Program-made: the position numbers and the translations under genes
The notes under the pieces: generated by a model
What the model saw: the letters and a program-made list of their open reading frames with translations, nothing else
What the model was told of the DNA's origin: nothing
Databases searched by the model: none
In this document: positions 6,717 through 15,370 of the stretch, in pieces
Numbering within the stretch: position 1 is the stretch's first letter
Layout: every line of letters begins with the position of its first letter
Assembly: GCA_013154175.1 (NCBI GenBank)
Contig: JAADCZ010000119.1
Location: 1-45,506 of the forward strand
Origin: Thermodesulfobacteriota bacterium
GTDB lineage: Bacteria; Desulfobacterota; Dissulfuribacteria; Dissulfuribacterales; QOAL01
Direction: 5' to 3'
Length of the DNA stretch: 45,506 nt

Positions 6717-9299
6717 ATGAAGATTCAGGAAATCTTGAGCCTGGTAAACCGGCCAGGCCGATACATCGGTGGCGAGAAAAACGCTTGGAACAAGTCGTGG
6801 GAAGAGGCATCCACCAGGGTCTGCTGCATTTTCCCTGACCTCTACGAGATTGGAATGTCCCATCAGGGCCTTCTAATCCTCTACGATTTGATAAACCGCA
6901 CAAGTGGCCTCCTTGCAGACAGGTGCTACTGCCCTGATACAGACTTGGAGGCCCTACTTGCAAGCCATAACCTGCCCCTTTACGGCCTCGAGACATCAAA
7001 GCCCCTCAATGAATTTGATATCCTTGCAATCACCCTCCCCTACGAACTTTGCTACACCAACATCTTTACCATCCTGAGCCTTTCCAACATTCCCTTTTAT
7101 GCCAAGGACAGGCTTCAACAGAGCTGGCCCCTGATACTTGGAGGCGGAAGCTGCTGCCTCAACCCAGAGCCTGTTGCAGAGCTTTTTGATGCCATAGTCA
7201 TCGGCGACGGGGAAGAGGCCGTACCAGAGATAGCCCATGCAGTAAACTCCGCCAAGGAGGAGGGTATCTCAAAGAAAGAACTCTTAAAGAGGCTATCACG
7301 CATCCACGGGGTCTACGTACCGTTACACTTTGAACCTGTTTACAAGAATGACGGGAAATTTTGTGGGGTGAAGGCCAGAGACGGACAGGTCGAGAAGGTG
7401 TCACGTCGAATCCTGGCGGATCTAAGCCCCAACTACCAGATAAGTCGCCCCCTTGTACCAAACATCCGTATAGTCCACGACAGACTTGGCATCGAGATAG
7501 CCAGGGGCTGCACCAGGGGCTGCAGATACTGCCAGGCCACCACCATATACAGACCGGTAAGGGAAAGAAGCGTTGAGGAAATACTTGAATCGGCACTAAA
7601 GGGCATAGAGGCAACGGGATGGGAAGAGGTATCCCTCCTGTCCCTGAGCACGGGTGACTATTCAGCCATTGGCCAGCTCATCCCAAGGGTGATGGACCAG
7701 TTTGTTCCAATGAACTGTTCGGTCTCCCTTCCTTCCCTCAGGGTTGGAACCCTGACACCTGAAATCATGGATGAGATAAAACGGGTACGCAAAACAGGCA
7801 TCACCCTGGCCCCAGAGGCTGGAAGCGAAAGGCTGCGCCAGGCAATCAACAAGGGGATAACAGAAGAGGCACTCCTTGAAACGGTTAGGCAGGCCTTTGC
7901 CAGGGGGTGGAAAAACGTAAAGCTCTACTTCATGATTGGCCTTCCCGGGGAGACAGATGAAGACCTCCATGAACTCGTGGAGCTTGTCAAAAAGGTGCGG
8001 GCACAGGCACGCCTCGTCAAGGGCTTCAAGGGTTCCGTCCAGGTTACTGCCAGCATAGGCACCTTTGTTCCAAAGCCCCAGACCCCGTTTCAGTGGGAGG
8101 GCCAGATCCCAGTGGAAGAATCCAGGAGACGCCTTGACATCATAAAGGATGGCCTCAGGGCAAAGGCATACAAGGTAAAGTGGCATGACCCGAGGCAGTC
8201 CTTTCTGGAAGGGGTCTTCTCAAGGGGGGACAGACGGCTTTGCCGCCTCCTGGAGACGGCCTGGCGACTCGGTGCAAGGCTCGATGCCTGGACAGACAAC
8301 CTCAAACCAGAGCTCTACCACGAGGCAGCAAGGGAACTCGGGATAAATTTATCTGACTACCTCGCCCCAATCCCCGAGGAGGCCCCCCTCTTTTGGGACC
8401 ATATCGATTCTGGAATAAAGAAGCCATTTCTGAGACTTGAAAGTAAACGCGCCCGGGAGGGCAAATACACCCCTGACTGCCGCTACGAATCGTGCCAGGG
8501 CTGCGGCGTGTGTGACTTTGAAACCATCAAGAATGTGCTCAAGGCAAAGGAGTCTCAAGAGAGCAAGAGGGCCTTCAAGCGCCAACAGCCAGGGGAGTCA
8601 AAAAGGGAGTCGTTTTTCTATCTTGTCGAATACGAAAAGCTTTTTAGTGCCCGCTTCTTGGGTCACCTGGATTTGACGCGGCTTTTTCACAGGGCCGTAA
8701 GGAGGGCTAAAATCCCTGTGGCCTACTCAAAGGGCTTTCATCCAATGCCCAAGATAGCCTTTGAAAACCCGATTTCCCTTGGGATGGAAAGCATGTGTGA
8801 AAAATTCACCATGGAGCTTGAAAACCACATGTCCCCTGGGCTTCTAAGACAGCAGCTCGAGGCACAGATGACCCTTGGCATCAAGATAAAGGACGTGAGC
8901 ATAACATCCAAGAAGGAGCAGCTTCTTCCAAGGCCCAAACAGGACTTTGTAGTATTGGTCCCTGGGCTTGAAAGGACGGAGGCTGAAAAAAGGCTTGCTG
9001 ACTTTTGGACAAGGGAGCAGTTTCACATCCAGATAAAGAGAAAAAAGGGCCTTGTCGACCTGGATCTTAGGGTAAAGGTGGCCTCATTCGAGTTGCTGGA
9101 AGAAGGCCATGATGGTGGTGATGAGATTTCAAAGTGGATGCTCGAGGTCAAAAAAGAAATCTCAAGCAGGGGAAAGGTGGGCCTAAGACTTAGGCTTGAT
9201 CAGTCTGCTCCTCCCCTGGTTAAACCATCCGAGGTTATTGGCGCGGTCTTGGCACTCGATGAAAAAACCATGAAACTTTGTCGTATCCTAAAGGTCTAA
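6717..9299 (+). CDS. B12-binding-like radical SAM protein fused to DUF2344 (TIGR03960/TIGR03936 type)
   Basis: This 860-residue protein has three parts. The first is an N-terminal cobalamin-binding-like region of the TIGR03960 family (residues about 1-240). The second is a radical SAM core with CTRGCRYC (C265, C269, C272) followed by QATTIYRPVRER; TIGR03960 proteins normally read QAGMIYRPVRER, so the loop is slightly divergent. A Cys-rich patch (CRYESCQGCGVC) precedes the third part, a C-terminal DUF2344 domain with the GFHPMPKI motif. The fused form is widespread in anaerobes and is often found beside RNase G; no such gene is adjacent here. The reaction is unknown; a role in RNA or ribosome modification has been suggested only from context in other genomes. 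Confidence 0.9.
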   Translation: MKIQEILSLVNRPGRYIGGEKNAWNKSWEEASTRVCCIFPDLYEIGMSHQGLLILYDLINRTSGLLADRCYCPDTDLEALLASHNLPLYGLETSKPLNEFDILAITLPYELCYTNIFTILSLSNIPFYAKDRLQQSWPLILGGGSCCLNPEPVAELFDAIVIGDGEEAVPEIAHAVNSAKEEGISKKELLKRLSRIHGVYVPLHFEPVYKNDGKFCGVKARDGQVEKVSRRILADLSPNYQISRPLVPNIRIVHDRLGIEIARGCTRGCRYCQATTIYRPVRERSVEEILESALKGIEATGWEEVSLLSLSTGDYSAIGQLIPRVMDQFVPMNCSVSLPSLRVGTLTPEIMDEIKRVRKTGITLAPEAGSERLRQAINKGITEEALLETVRQAFARGWKNVKLYFMIGLPGETDEDLHELVELVKKVRAQARLVKGFKGSVQVTASIGTFVPKPQTPFQWEGQIPVEESRRRLDIIKDGLRAKAYKVKWHDPRQSFLEGVFSRGDRRLCRLLETAWRLGARLDAWTDNLKPELYHEAARELGINLSDYLAPIPEEAPLFWDHIDSGIKKPFLRLESKRAREGKYTPDCRYESCQGCGVCDFETIKNVLKAKESQESKRAFKRQQPGESKRESFFYLVEYEKLFSARFLGHLDLTRLFHRAVRRAKIPVAYSKGFHPMPKIAFENPISLGMESMCEKFTMELENHMSPGLLRQQLEAQMTLGIKIKDVSITSKKEQLLPRPKQDFVVLVPGLERTEAEKRLADFWTREQFHIQIKRKKGLVDLDLRVKVASFELLEEGHDGGDEISKWMLEVKKEISSRGKVGLRLRLDQSAPPLVKPSEVIGAVLALDEKTMKLCRILKV

Positions 9300-9520
9300 G
9301 GCCCCCGCTTTTGCCAGCTACACTCGTGCAACATTCAAGAATATCTTGCACCAACCTTGGCACTGGCCCTGGCCCCTTTTAAAAAATTTTAAATTGCTTT
9401 TATCGATTTTTTCTATAGAGTTCAAATAACGTCCCACGCATTATTGGCCTTTTCAATTAGGTCTGGAAGCAGGCCACTGACCCTGACCTGTTCCCTCAAA
9501 AAGGTACAGAGGAATAATCC

Positions 9521-11134
9521 ATGAAAAATCAACTATCTTTTGCCCATCTGCTCACTTTGCTCTTTTCCGCTCTAACTTTTCTCATAGTTCCTGGCAGGGT
9601 GTCCCTTGCCTGCCCTGGCTCGTGTATCGGCTGGGACTGTATTGACAATCCAAATCTTGCCACAGCGGCCTTTGTCCAGCTCAACCTTGACAGCGCAAAC
9701 AGAGGACCCCAGTGGTGGTACAACCAGTTGGCTGCCATGAACGACATAGGCATCGACACCATCATAGTTCAATACACGGGCCTTGATGACGGAAATGACA
9801 ACTTGGCCTTTTATGACTCTTCCATTCCAGGGGTGACCCCGCTTACATCTTCAGACCCTATTGAATACATTCTTCAGGCAGCAGACGACCTGGACCTCGA
9901 GGTCTATCTGGGCATTCATCTCATCACCTATTTTGATATTGGTGGCACTTATAGTGCCCAGGACATAATCCAGCGTGGCAAGGACACCATCGACGAGCTG
10001 GACAGCATCTACGGTTACTATGGCAGAAATCACGAATCGTTGTCTGGCTGGTATTTTCCCCAGGAAATAAACGACCTCATAGCCCTCACTCCTGCCTACA
10101 GCCAGCTTGGTCAGGACCTTATAGCCTATACAGGGCAGCTGTCTGACTACGCCCATGCCACCACTGGCCTCGTAACCATGATCTCTCCATACTTTGGCCA
10201 GTCCCCCGACGCCCAGGCCTATGCCCAGTGGTGGGATGATGTCGCCCTGCCCAACATGAGCATTGACATCATTTCCATGCAAGACGGGGTGGGAACCAGA
10301 CGGACGACGCTTCTTGAGGCGCGCCAGGTATTTGCTGCCCTTCAGCCTGTTCTTGAAAGGCAGGAGGTGGAACTTTGGTCGACAAACGAGGCCTTCGACC
10401 AGATCCACGGATTCCCCGTGGATGATGCTCCCTATTTTCAGGCAGTGCCTGCAACCTTTTCAGAGTTTCAAAGCAGGCTCAACTCAACTGCAATGTTTGT
10501 CAAAAAGGCGGCAGTCTTTGAGTTCACAAATTACTTGAGCCCATATAACGGCTCTGGCCAAAGCCTGGACCTTTACCAGCAATATATGGATTATGTGGAC
10601 GAGGAAGTCCAGAGACTGGATGTCGTGGATTATCACTATGAGCTTGCCTCAACGGTGAGCTTTCACCCTGCGGCCAGGGATGACGACCTCGATAAGCTCT
10701 CTGACTTTGTCACAGGCGTTATGAGCCAAGGGCCTGGAAGCTCCTTTTCAAATGGAACCTTTGTGGGAATCGTTGGCCAAGGTACAGGGCCCAAACCTGC
10801 AATCGTTCTGGACCTTGGGAAAAGGAGACACATCGATTCTGTTTCCATTTACTATCTGGTAGATGCCTCATCTGGCATCTACGCGCCGCAGGAAATCGTT
10901 GATGTCGCAAATGCCTTGACCATCAGTACGAGTTTGGATGGCACAAGCTTTCTCGAAAGGGTCAGCACGAACGAATTTGTCCCGTGGCAGAGGGATCAGG
11001 CAGATGGAAGCTTCGAACTGCGCAAGGTTCGCCTGGATCTCGAAGGGGTCCGCGGCAGATTTCTAAAGATAGACATTCGCACCTTCAACGACATGATATT
11101 TCTGGGTGAGATTGCGGTTTACGGTCGAAATTGA
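9521..11134 (+). CDS. Secreted DUF4434 protein with C-terminal discoidin-like domain
   Basis: The 537-residue product begins with a signal peptide (hydrophobic segment about residues 8-28). A short Cys-rich piece (CPGSCIGWDC) follows, then a glycosidase-like TIM-barrel region of the DUF4434 type: GIDTIIVQYTG, an EVYLGIHL strand and a SGWYFPQEIND motif whose Glu is a candidate catalytic residue. The last 160 residues look like a galactose-binding/discoidin sandwich, ending FLGEIAVYGRN. This pattern suggests an exported carbohydrate-active enzyme, perhaps acting on an exopolysaccharide or on peptidoglycan; no substrate is shown. It is monocistronic, with a 221-base upstream gap and a strong hairpin 5 bases after the stop. 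Confidence 0.78.
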   Translation: MKNQLSFAHLLTLLFSALTFLIVPGRVSLACPGSCIGWDCIDNPNLATAAFVQLNLDSANRGPQWWYNQLAAMNDIGIDTIIVQYTGLDDGNDNLAFYDSSIPGVTPLTSSDPIEYILQAADDLDLEVYLGIHLITYFDIGGTYSAQDIIQRGKDTIDELDSIYGYYGRNHESLSGWYFPQEINDLIALTPAYSQLGQDLIAYTGQLSDYAHATTGLVTMISPYFGQSPDAQAYAQWWDDVALPNMSIDIISMQDGVGTRRTTLLEARQVFAALQPVLERQEVELWSTNEAFDQIHGFPVDDAPYFQAVPATFSEFQSRLNSTAMFVKKAAVFEFTNYLSPYNGSGQSLDLYQQYMDYVDEEVQRLDVVDYHYELASTVSFHPAARDDDLDKLSDFVTGVMSQGPGSSFSNGTFVGIVGQGTGPKPAIVLDLGKRRHIDSVSIYYLVDASSGIYAPQEIVDVANALTISTSLDGTSFLERVSTNEFVPWQRDQADGSFELRKVRLDLEGVRGRFLKIDIRTFNDMIFLGEIAVYGRN

Positions 11135-11139
11135 CATTG

Positions 11140-11237
11140 GCCCAGGGCCCTTGGCCTTGCCTCGGCCTCGATTTGCCAAGGCCCTTGGGCGAGAGGATGC
11201 TTGGCAAGGGGTCAAGCAGGTGCTAAGGGCCCTTAGC
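11140..11237. repeat. Compound hairpin region between convergent genes
   Basis: Arms at 11140-11155 and 11175-11190 pair over 16 positions with one G-T wobble and one mismatch, around a 19-base loop. A perfect 16-base palindrome, GCTAAGGGCCCTTAGC, lies at 11222-11237. Both sit between the convergent stops of the DUF4434 gene and endonuclease Q. Neither is followed by a T-run, so they are not canonical intrinsic terminators, but they may block read-through or stabilise 3' ends in both directions. Confidence 0.7.
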
Positions 11238-11255
11238 TCATAAAATATATTCTTG

Positions 11256-12578
11256 TTAGAAGAGGCTCTTTTGGCGGGGCCTTGTCTTTTTGTCCTTCTT
11301 GTCTGGCTCTTTTGTCTTGGACTCGGGCTTGGCTGCCTTTTCTTCACTCACTATTGGCGTAATCCTTCCATACACCCCGTCATATCCCGGTGAGACCTCC
11401 ACCCTCTCCTGCCTCATTGCAATGATTCTTTCAGAAAGCTCCTCTGGAAGACGCCTTCTGAGCTCCTCCTCTTCCTCCCAGATGAGTACATCGAACTCGG
11501 TGCCTGCCATGTCCAGGAGCTGCAAATACTCCTTGTGTACCCTTTTGGTTATGCTCTTTACCCCAAAGGCCTGGGCTATCATTTCCTCGAGGGGAATAAG
11601 GTGGATATTTGGGAGCGCGCCCTTGGGGACAAATCCCTCTGGCCTATCTGCCAGATCGTCCACCCTGTGGCAGACGCCCACTGTAAGGGGCCTTTTGCAC
11701 ACAGGGCAGATGCCCTTATGCCTCTTTGTCTCTGCAGGGGAAAAACAGATATTGCATGCCCTGTGGCCGTCGAAGTGGTATTTGCCCTCTTCAGGAAAGA
11801 ATTCAATTGTCCCCTGAAAGCCCTTCTTGGGCACTTTCATTGCCTCGATTATGGAATGATAATTCATGTCGCAGGTGAATACGTTTACCTCACGTCCAAG
11901 CTTCCAGGGGGAATGGGCATCTGAATTGGAGATGAGGGTGTAGTCATCGAGGCTCGAAAGGCGCCAGTTCATTTGTGGATCAGATGAAAGACCGGTTTCA
12001 AGGGCGTGGATGTGGCAGCTTAGCTCTTCGAAACATTCCTCCACGGAATCAAAACCGGAGCGTGCCCCAAAGAGGGAGAACCAAGGGGTCCAGACGTGGG
12101 CAGGGACGACAAAACACTCGGGGCTTGCCTCCATCACAAGCCTCACCAGCTCCTTTGCGGGAAAGCCAAATATGGGCCTCCCATCTGCGCTTATGTTGCC
12201 AATTGCCTTGAGCCGGGCCTGGATATCTCTTACCACCTCGAAGTTAGGAGCAAAGAGAACCGTGTGTATGCGCCTTCCCTTACCCCGCCATGTATAGATG
12301 TTGGAGACCTCGGCAGTCAGGATGAATCTTGTGCCTTCAGGGTCGTCTTTGCAAACAAACAGCCCCTCTTCTGCGGGCTCAAGTTTTTCTTCCAGTTCTT
12401 TGAGATACCCAGGGTGGGTAAAATCCCCGGTGCCCACTACTTGTATGCCCTTTAGTTTTGCAGTTTCATTGAGGGCCAAGGGCTCCATGTCCTTGCTGGT
12501 GGCCCTGCTATATTTTGAATGTATGTGAAAGTCTGCCAGAAATGCGTTGCGGGGCCACGGGGGCCATATCTCTTTCAT
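11256..12578 (-). CDS. Endonuclease Q family protein (PHP domain)
   Basis: Endonuclease Q cleaves DNA 5' of deaminated bases (uracil, hypoxanthine) and abasic sites. The protein opens with a PHP metal-binding motif (DFHIHSKYS), followed by VVGTGDFTHPG and SNSDAHSPW, which together give the metal ligands. A Cys4 zinc finger (CNIC and CPVC pairs) follows near residue 270, as in archaeal EndoQ. The C-terminal tail is Lys/Glu-rich and ends in a PCNA- or clamp-binding-like QKSLF. An ATG at 12614 is also in frame, but the ATG at 12578 has an AAAGAGGTGA ribosome site and is chosen. It is monocistronic. EndoQ is best known from archaea and a subset of bacteria. Confidence 0.88.
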   Translation of the reverse strand: MKEIWPPWPRNAFLADFHIHSKYSRATSKDMEPLALNETAKLKGIQVVGTGDFTHPGYLKELEEKLEPAEEGLFVCKDDPEGTRFILTAEVSNIYTWRGKGRRIHTVLFAPNFEVVRDIQARLKAIGNISADGRPIFGFPAKELVRLVMEASPECFVVPAHVWTPWFSLFGARSGFDSVEECFEELSCHIHALETGLSSDPQMNWRLSSLDDYTLISNSDAHSPWKLGREVNVFTCDMNYHSIIEAMKVPKKGFQGTIEFFPEEGKYHFDGHRACNICFSPAETKRHKGICPVCKRPLTVGVCHRVDDLADRPEGFVPKGALPNIHLIPLEEMIAQAFGVKSITKRVHKEYLQLLDMAGTEFDVLIWEEEEELRRRLPEELSERIIAMRQERVEVSPGYDGVYGRITPIVSEEKAAKPESKTKEPDKKDKKTRPRQKSLF

Positions 12579-12859
12579 AGTCACCTCTTTTTCAAAACAG
12601 AAACTATACACCAAGAGCCATTATGTGCACACTTACTCTGGTTTAGTTAAGAAAATGCGTTATTTTATCGATTAATTTAAAAAGGATTAATATAATCCTT
12701 TAGCCTCAAATCCTTTAGCCATATTGACCTTATTTAAAAGGAAATTGGCCTTGAAGGCTAGCGTTACAAAATTCTTAAAAAAAGCAGTTGACAACTTTTT
12801 TAAATAGGTGAAAACATACCTCTTTAAAAGAGCGTCATAAAAACCGTGGTTAAAGAAAA
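12579..12859. other. AT-rich divergent intergenic region
   Basis: This region separates divergent endonuclease Q and the aminotransferase. A perfect TTGACA -35 hexamer is present at 12788-12793 on the plus strand; the expected -10 position (about 12811-12816) reads only AAAACA, so the promoter call is weak. No gene or structured RNA was recognised. Confidence 0.45.
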
Positions 12860-14050
12860 ATGGTAAAAAAAATCGAGCCTTCTCACAGAACTGAACACAT
12901 AGAGTATGCAATCAGGGACATTCTTCAAGAGGCCAACAGGCGCAAAGAGGCAGGTGGCGATCTTATCTACCTCAACATTGGAGACCCTGTTCTTTTTGGA
13001 TTCCACACCCCTAGGCACCTTTTGGACGCCACATACCAGGCAATGCTGGAAGATCACACTTGTTACAGCGCCTCTGAAGGTGTTCCCGAAGCCATTGAGG
13101 CAATAAGGCAGGAGGCTCAGAAAAAGGGGATCAAGCCCCATGAAGTTCTGGTAACCACGGGTGCAAGCGAAGCCATTGACTTCGCCCTTTCTGCATTGGT
13201 TAACAATGGGGAGAATGTACTTGTCCCTTCACCGGGGTATCCCCTCTACAATGCCCTCTTGAGCAGGCTCATAGGGGAGGCCCGCCCTTATCTCCTCAAT
13301 GAGGACAAGGACTGGCAGCCTGACATTGAACACATGGAATCCCAGATAGATGACAAGACCAGGGCCATTGTCCTGATAAATCCCAACAACCCCACAGGCG
13401 CAGTCTACAGCAAGGATACCCTGCTCCAGGTCATTGAGCTTGCGAAAAAATACAACCTCCTCATTATGAGCGATGAGATCTATGACAAACTCATCCTAAA
13501 TGGCAAGGAGCATATAAGCATCGCCTCCCTTGATCATGAACTTCCCATGGTGACCTTCAACGGGCTTTCAAAGAGCTACCTGGCCCCTGGCTTCAGGATT
13601 GGCTGGGCCATTGTCAGTGGCGCTCCAGAGCTCGTCGAGGACTATACCGAGGCCATGAGGAAGCTTGCAAGGGCACGGCTGTGCGCTTCACATCCCAAAC
13701 AGTTTGCCATTCCCGTTGCCCTGAATGGAAACCAGGAACACCTCAAGGACACACGCCAGAAGCTCAGAAGCAGAAGGGACCTTACGGTTGAAAGGCTAAA
13801 TGCCATTCCTGGAATTTCCTGTCAGGAGCCTGAAGGTGCCTTTTATGCATTTCCGCGCATAGACCTCGACGTTGATGACCAGGAATTTGTAAAGAAGCTC
13901 ATCAGGGAGACCGGGGTGGTCGTGGTTCATGGCAGTGGCTTTGGCAGCCTGCCTAAAACCCCCCACTTCAGGCTGGTCTTCTTGCCGGAAGAGAAGGTTT
14001 TAAACGAGGCATATGATCGTCTGGAAAAGTTCATGAAAAAGAACTACTAA
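12860..14050 (+). CDS. PLP-dependent aminotransferase, class I/II (alanine/aspartate type)
   Basis: This is a 396-residue fold-type I aminotransferase. Visible features are the N-terminal LNIGDP motif, the cofactor-contact GASEAID loop, the INPNNPTGAVY signature, the DEIYDKL strand with the PLP-pairing Asp, the Schiff-base Lys in NGLSKSYLAPGFRIGW, and a C-terminal HFRLVFL with the carboxylate-binding Arg. The sequence resembles AlaA-type alanine aminotransferases that link pyruvate and glutamate; an aspartate role cannot be excluded. The ribosome site before the ATG is weak. The gene stands alone, with long AT-rich spacers on both sides. Confidence 0.88.
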   Translation: MVKKIEPSHRTEHIEYAIRDILQEANRRKEAGGDLIYLNIGDPVLFGFHTPRHLLDATYQAMLEDHTCYSASEGVPEAIEAIRQEAQKKGIKPHEVLVTTGASEAIDFALSALVNNGENVLVPSPGYPLYNALLSRLIGEARPYLLNEDKDWQPDIEHMESQIDDKTRAIVLINPNNPTGAVYSKDTLLQVIELAKKYNLLIMSDEIYDKLILNGKEHISIASLDHELPMVTFNGLSKSYLAPGFRIGWAIVSGAPELVEDYTEAMRKLARARLCASHPKQFAIPVALNGNQEHLKDTRQKLRSRRDLTVERLNAIPGISCQEPEGAFYAFPRIDLDVDDQEFVKKLIRETGVVVVHGSGFGSLPKTPHFRLVFLPEEKVLNEAYDRLEKFMKKNY

Positions 14051-14125
14051 AACAGACGTTCGTTTCCTCCCCAAAATCACTTCCTTTTAGCCGGTTATTT
14101 CCAGCAGCCATAAAATTTTTTGTTA

Positions 14126-14146
14126 ATTCAAGTAGTTTACTTGAAT
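14126..14146. promoter_or_regulatory. Perfect 9+3+9 inverted repeat (operator or weak terminator)
   Basis: ATTCAAGTA (14126-14134) and TACTTGAAT (14138-14146) are exact reverse complements around a GTT spacer. It lies 76 bases after the aminotransferase stop. A run of seven T follows at 14154-14160. The stem is A/T-rich, so a dimeric-regulator operator is as likely as a terminator. Confidence 0.55.
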
Positions 14147-14237
14147 AATCCCCTTTTTTTGCTCAAATCCTTCCATTTAAATTTTAAACTAAAAGGGAAA
14201 TTATACTTATAGACAAAGTGCATCTTTTAGTAAACTC

Positions 14238-14446
14238 GGTGCAACTTTTTTGATGCACCCTCAAAATTCCTCTTTTGATTTCACCGCACATTTTTTCACA
14301 AACTCGGTTTTATGCGAAATGACCATAACCCATTAAAAAATTGGAAAAATCATTATTCTCGTTGCCATGCTACAAATTAATATGTCAAAATTTCCTTGTA
14401 AAATCATTAGATTACACGCCAAATACATGCAACTTTTTCGTTGCAT
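14238..14446 (+). repeat. Two related hairpins sharing an 11-base word
   Basis: The word TGCAACTTTTT occurs at 14240-14250 and 14428-14438. Each copy forms the left arm of a small hairpin: GGTGCA/TGCACC (14238-14243 with 14254-14259) and ATGCAAC/GTTGCAT (14427-14433 with 14440-14446). An alternative partner GTGCATC at 14218-14224 can pair with GATGCAC at 14252-14258, giving mutually exclusive structures. Confidence 0.5.
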
Positions 14447-14540
14447 TTGAATGCTAATAATTTATCTGCAAAACAGCCCCGCCATAAATAACTCATTGAA
14501 ATTTCTTCAAAAAAATCTTTAGGACCATTTTTATCAAAAA

Positions 14541-14556
14541 AGGTACAAGGGTTGCT
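14541..14556 (+). promoter_or_regulatory. Weak sigma-54-like promoter before rex
   Basis: AGGTAC followed by TTGCT places GG (14542-14543) and GC (14554-14555) exactly ten bases apart, as sigma-54 requires. The -24 box lacks the usual TGGC. Transcription would start near 14567, about 28 bases before the rex GTG. Confidence 0.3.
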
Positions 14557-14594
14557 CTTATGAAGGGCAACAAAAGTTACAGGAGGAAAAATTC

Positions 14595-15344
14595 GTGAGG
14601 AAATCAAAGATTCCAGCTGCTACAATCATCAGGCTCTCTGTGTATCAGCGCTATCTGAAACGGCTTCTGGCTCGAGGCGTAAAGGTTGTTTCATCCCATG
14701 AATTGGCAAGCCAGGCCAATGTTAATCCAGCGCAGTTGAGAAAAGACCTTTCATACTTTGGACGTTTTGGTGTTAGGGGCGTAGGCTACTGCGTTAGCAC
14801 CCTACTCCAGAGCATTTCCTCCATCCTTGGTGTTATGGAGGAAAGAAACGTGATTCTTGTTGGCGCAGGCCCCATAACCCATGCCCTTTTGCGTCACCCT
14901 GGTTTTGCACAGCAGGGATACCATTTTGAAGCGGTCTTCGATCTGGATGAAAAAAATGTGGGCAAAACCCTGGAAAACGGGATGGAGGTCTACCATCTGG
15001 ACAAGCTCAAAGAGGTTATCGAAGGCAAGGATGTGGAACTTGCCGTTATAGCCGTGCCTTCAGAGCAGAGTCAGGAAGTGGCTGATGCCCTGGTCGATGC
15101 AGGCATCAAGGGTATTCTCAGCTTCTCCACCAACCGCCTGAAGGTTCCCAAGAATGTTAGCATTCAGTATGTGGATTTCACCATACTGTTGGATAGTCTT
15201 ACCTATAACATTTCTAGAACTAGAAAGGAGGGGGAGAAAGACAGCGAGGGAAAGGACATACAGAAACTCAAATGGGGAAGTGAACATAGTTGGCCAGTTA
15301 TCCAGTCTAATTCGAACAACTATTCAATAAGCTACAGCAGCTAA
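14595..15344 (+). CDS. rex: Rex-family redox-sensing repressor, atypical
   Basis: Rex proteins sense the NADH/NAD+ ratio and repress anaerobic energy genes. The N-terminal winged helix is well conserved (QLRKDLSYFGRFGVRGVGY). In the Rossmann domain, the usual GxGxxG loop reads GAGPIT, with the third Gly replaced by Thr, and the usual NFAP motif reads SFST. A polar tail of about 35 residues follows the normal end, giving 249 rather than about 210 residues. The start is GTG with an AGGAGG site 8 bases upstream. It is followed after 26 bases by the TSUP exporter, so the two form an operon. It may have altered NADH response; this is an inference from the motif change. Confidence 0.88.
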   Translation: MRKSKIPAATIIRLSVYQRYLKRLLARGVKVVSSHELASQANVNPAQLRKDLSYFGRFGVRGVGYCVSTLLQSISSILGVMEERNVILVGAGPITHALLRHPGFAQQGYHFEAVFDLDEKNVGKTLENGMEVYHLDKLKEVIEGKDVELAVIAVPSEQSQEVADALVDAGIKGILSFSTNRLKVPKNVSIQYVDFTILLDSLTYNISRTRKEGEKDSEGKDIQKLKWGSEHSWPVIQSNSNNYSISYSS

Positions 15345-15370
15345 AATTTCACACGAACGAGGAGGAGTAA

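Larger units (their letters stand above)
14051..14594. other. 540-base AT-rich noncoding region upstream of rex
   Basis: No gene is seen here. The region holds a perfect inverted repeat (14126-14146), two related hairpins that share TGCAACTTTTT (14238-14259 and 14427-14446), a repeated AAACTCGGT (14232-14240 and 14300-14308), and a weak sigma-54-like element (14541-14556). A half-site TTCACAA for Rex occurs at 14296-14302, but the matching arm is missing. The length is unusual for this compact window and suggests a regulatory leader or an unannotated small RNA. Confidence 0.6.

Noticed and set aside
9358-9374. Sigma-54 promoter before the DUF4434 gene
   Set aside because: TTGGCAC is present, but the -12 element reads GG instead of the required GC.
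14286-14302. Rex operator upstream of rex
   Set aside because: Only one half-site (TTCACAA at 14296-14302) is present; the expected TTGTGAA arm is not found at the right spacing.
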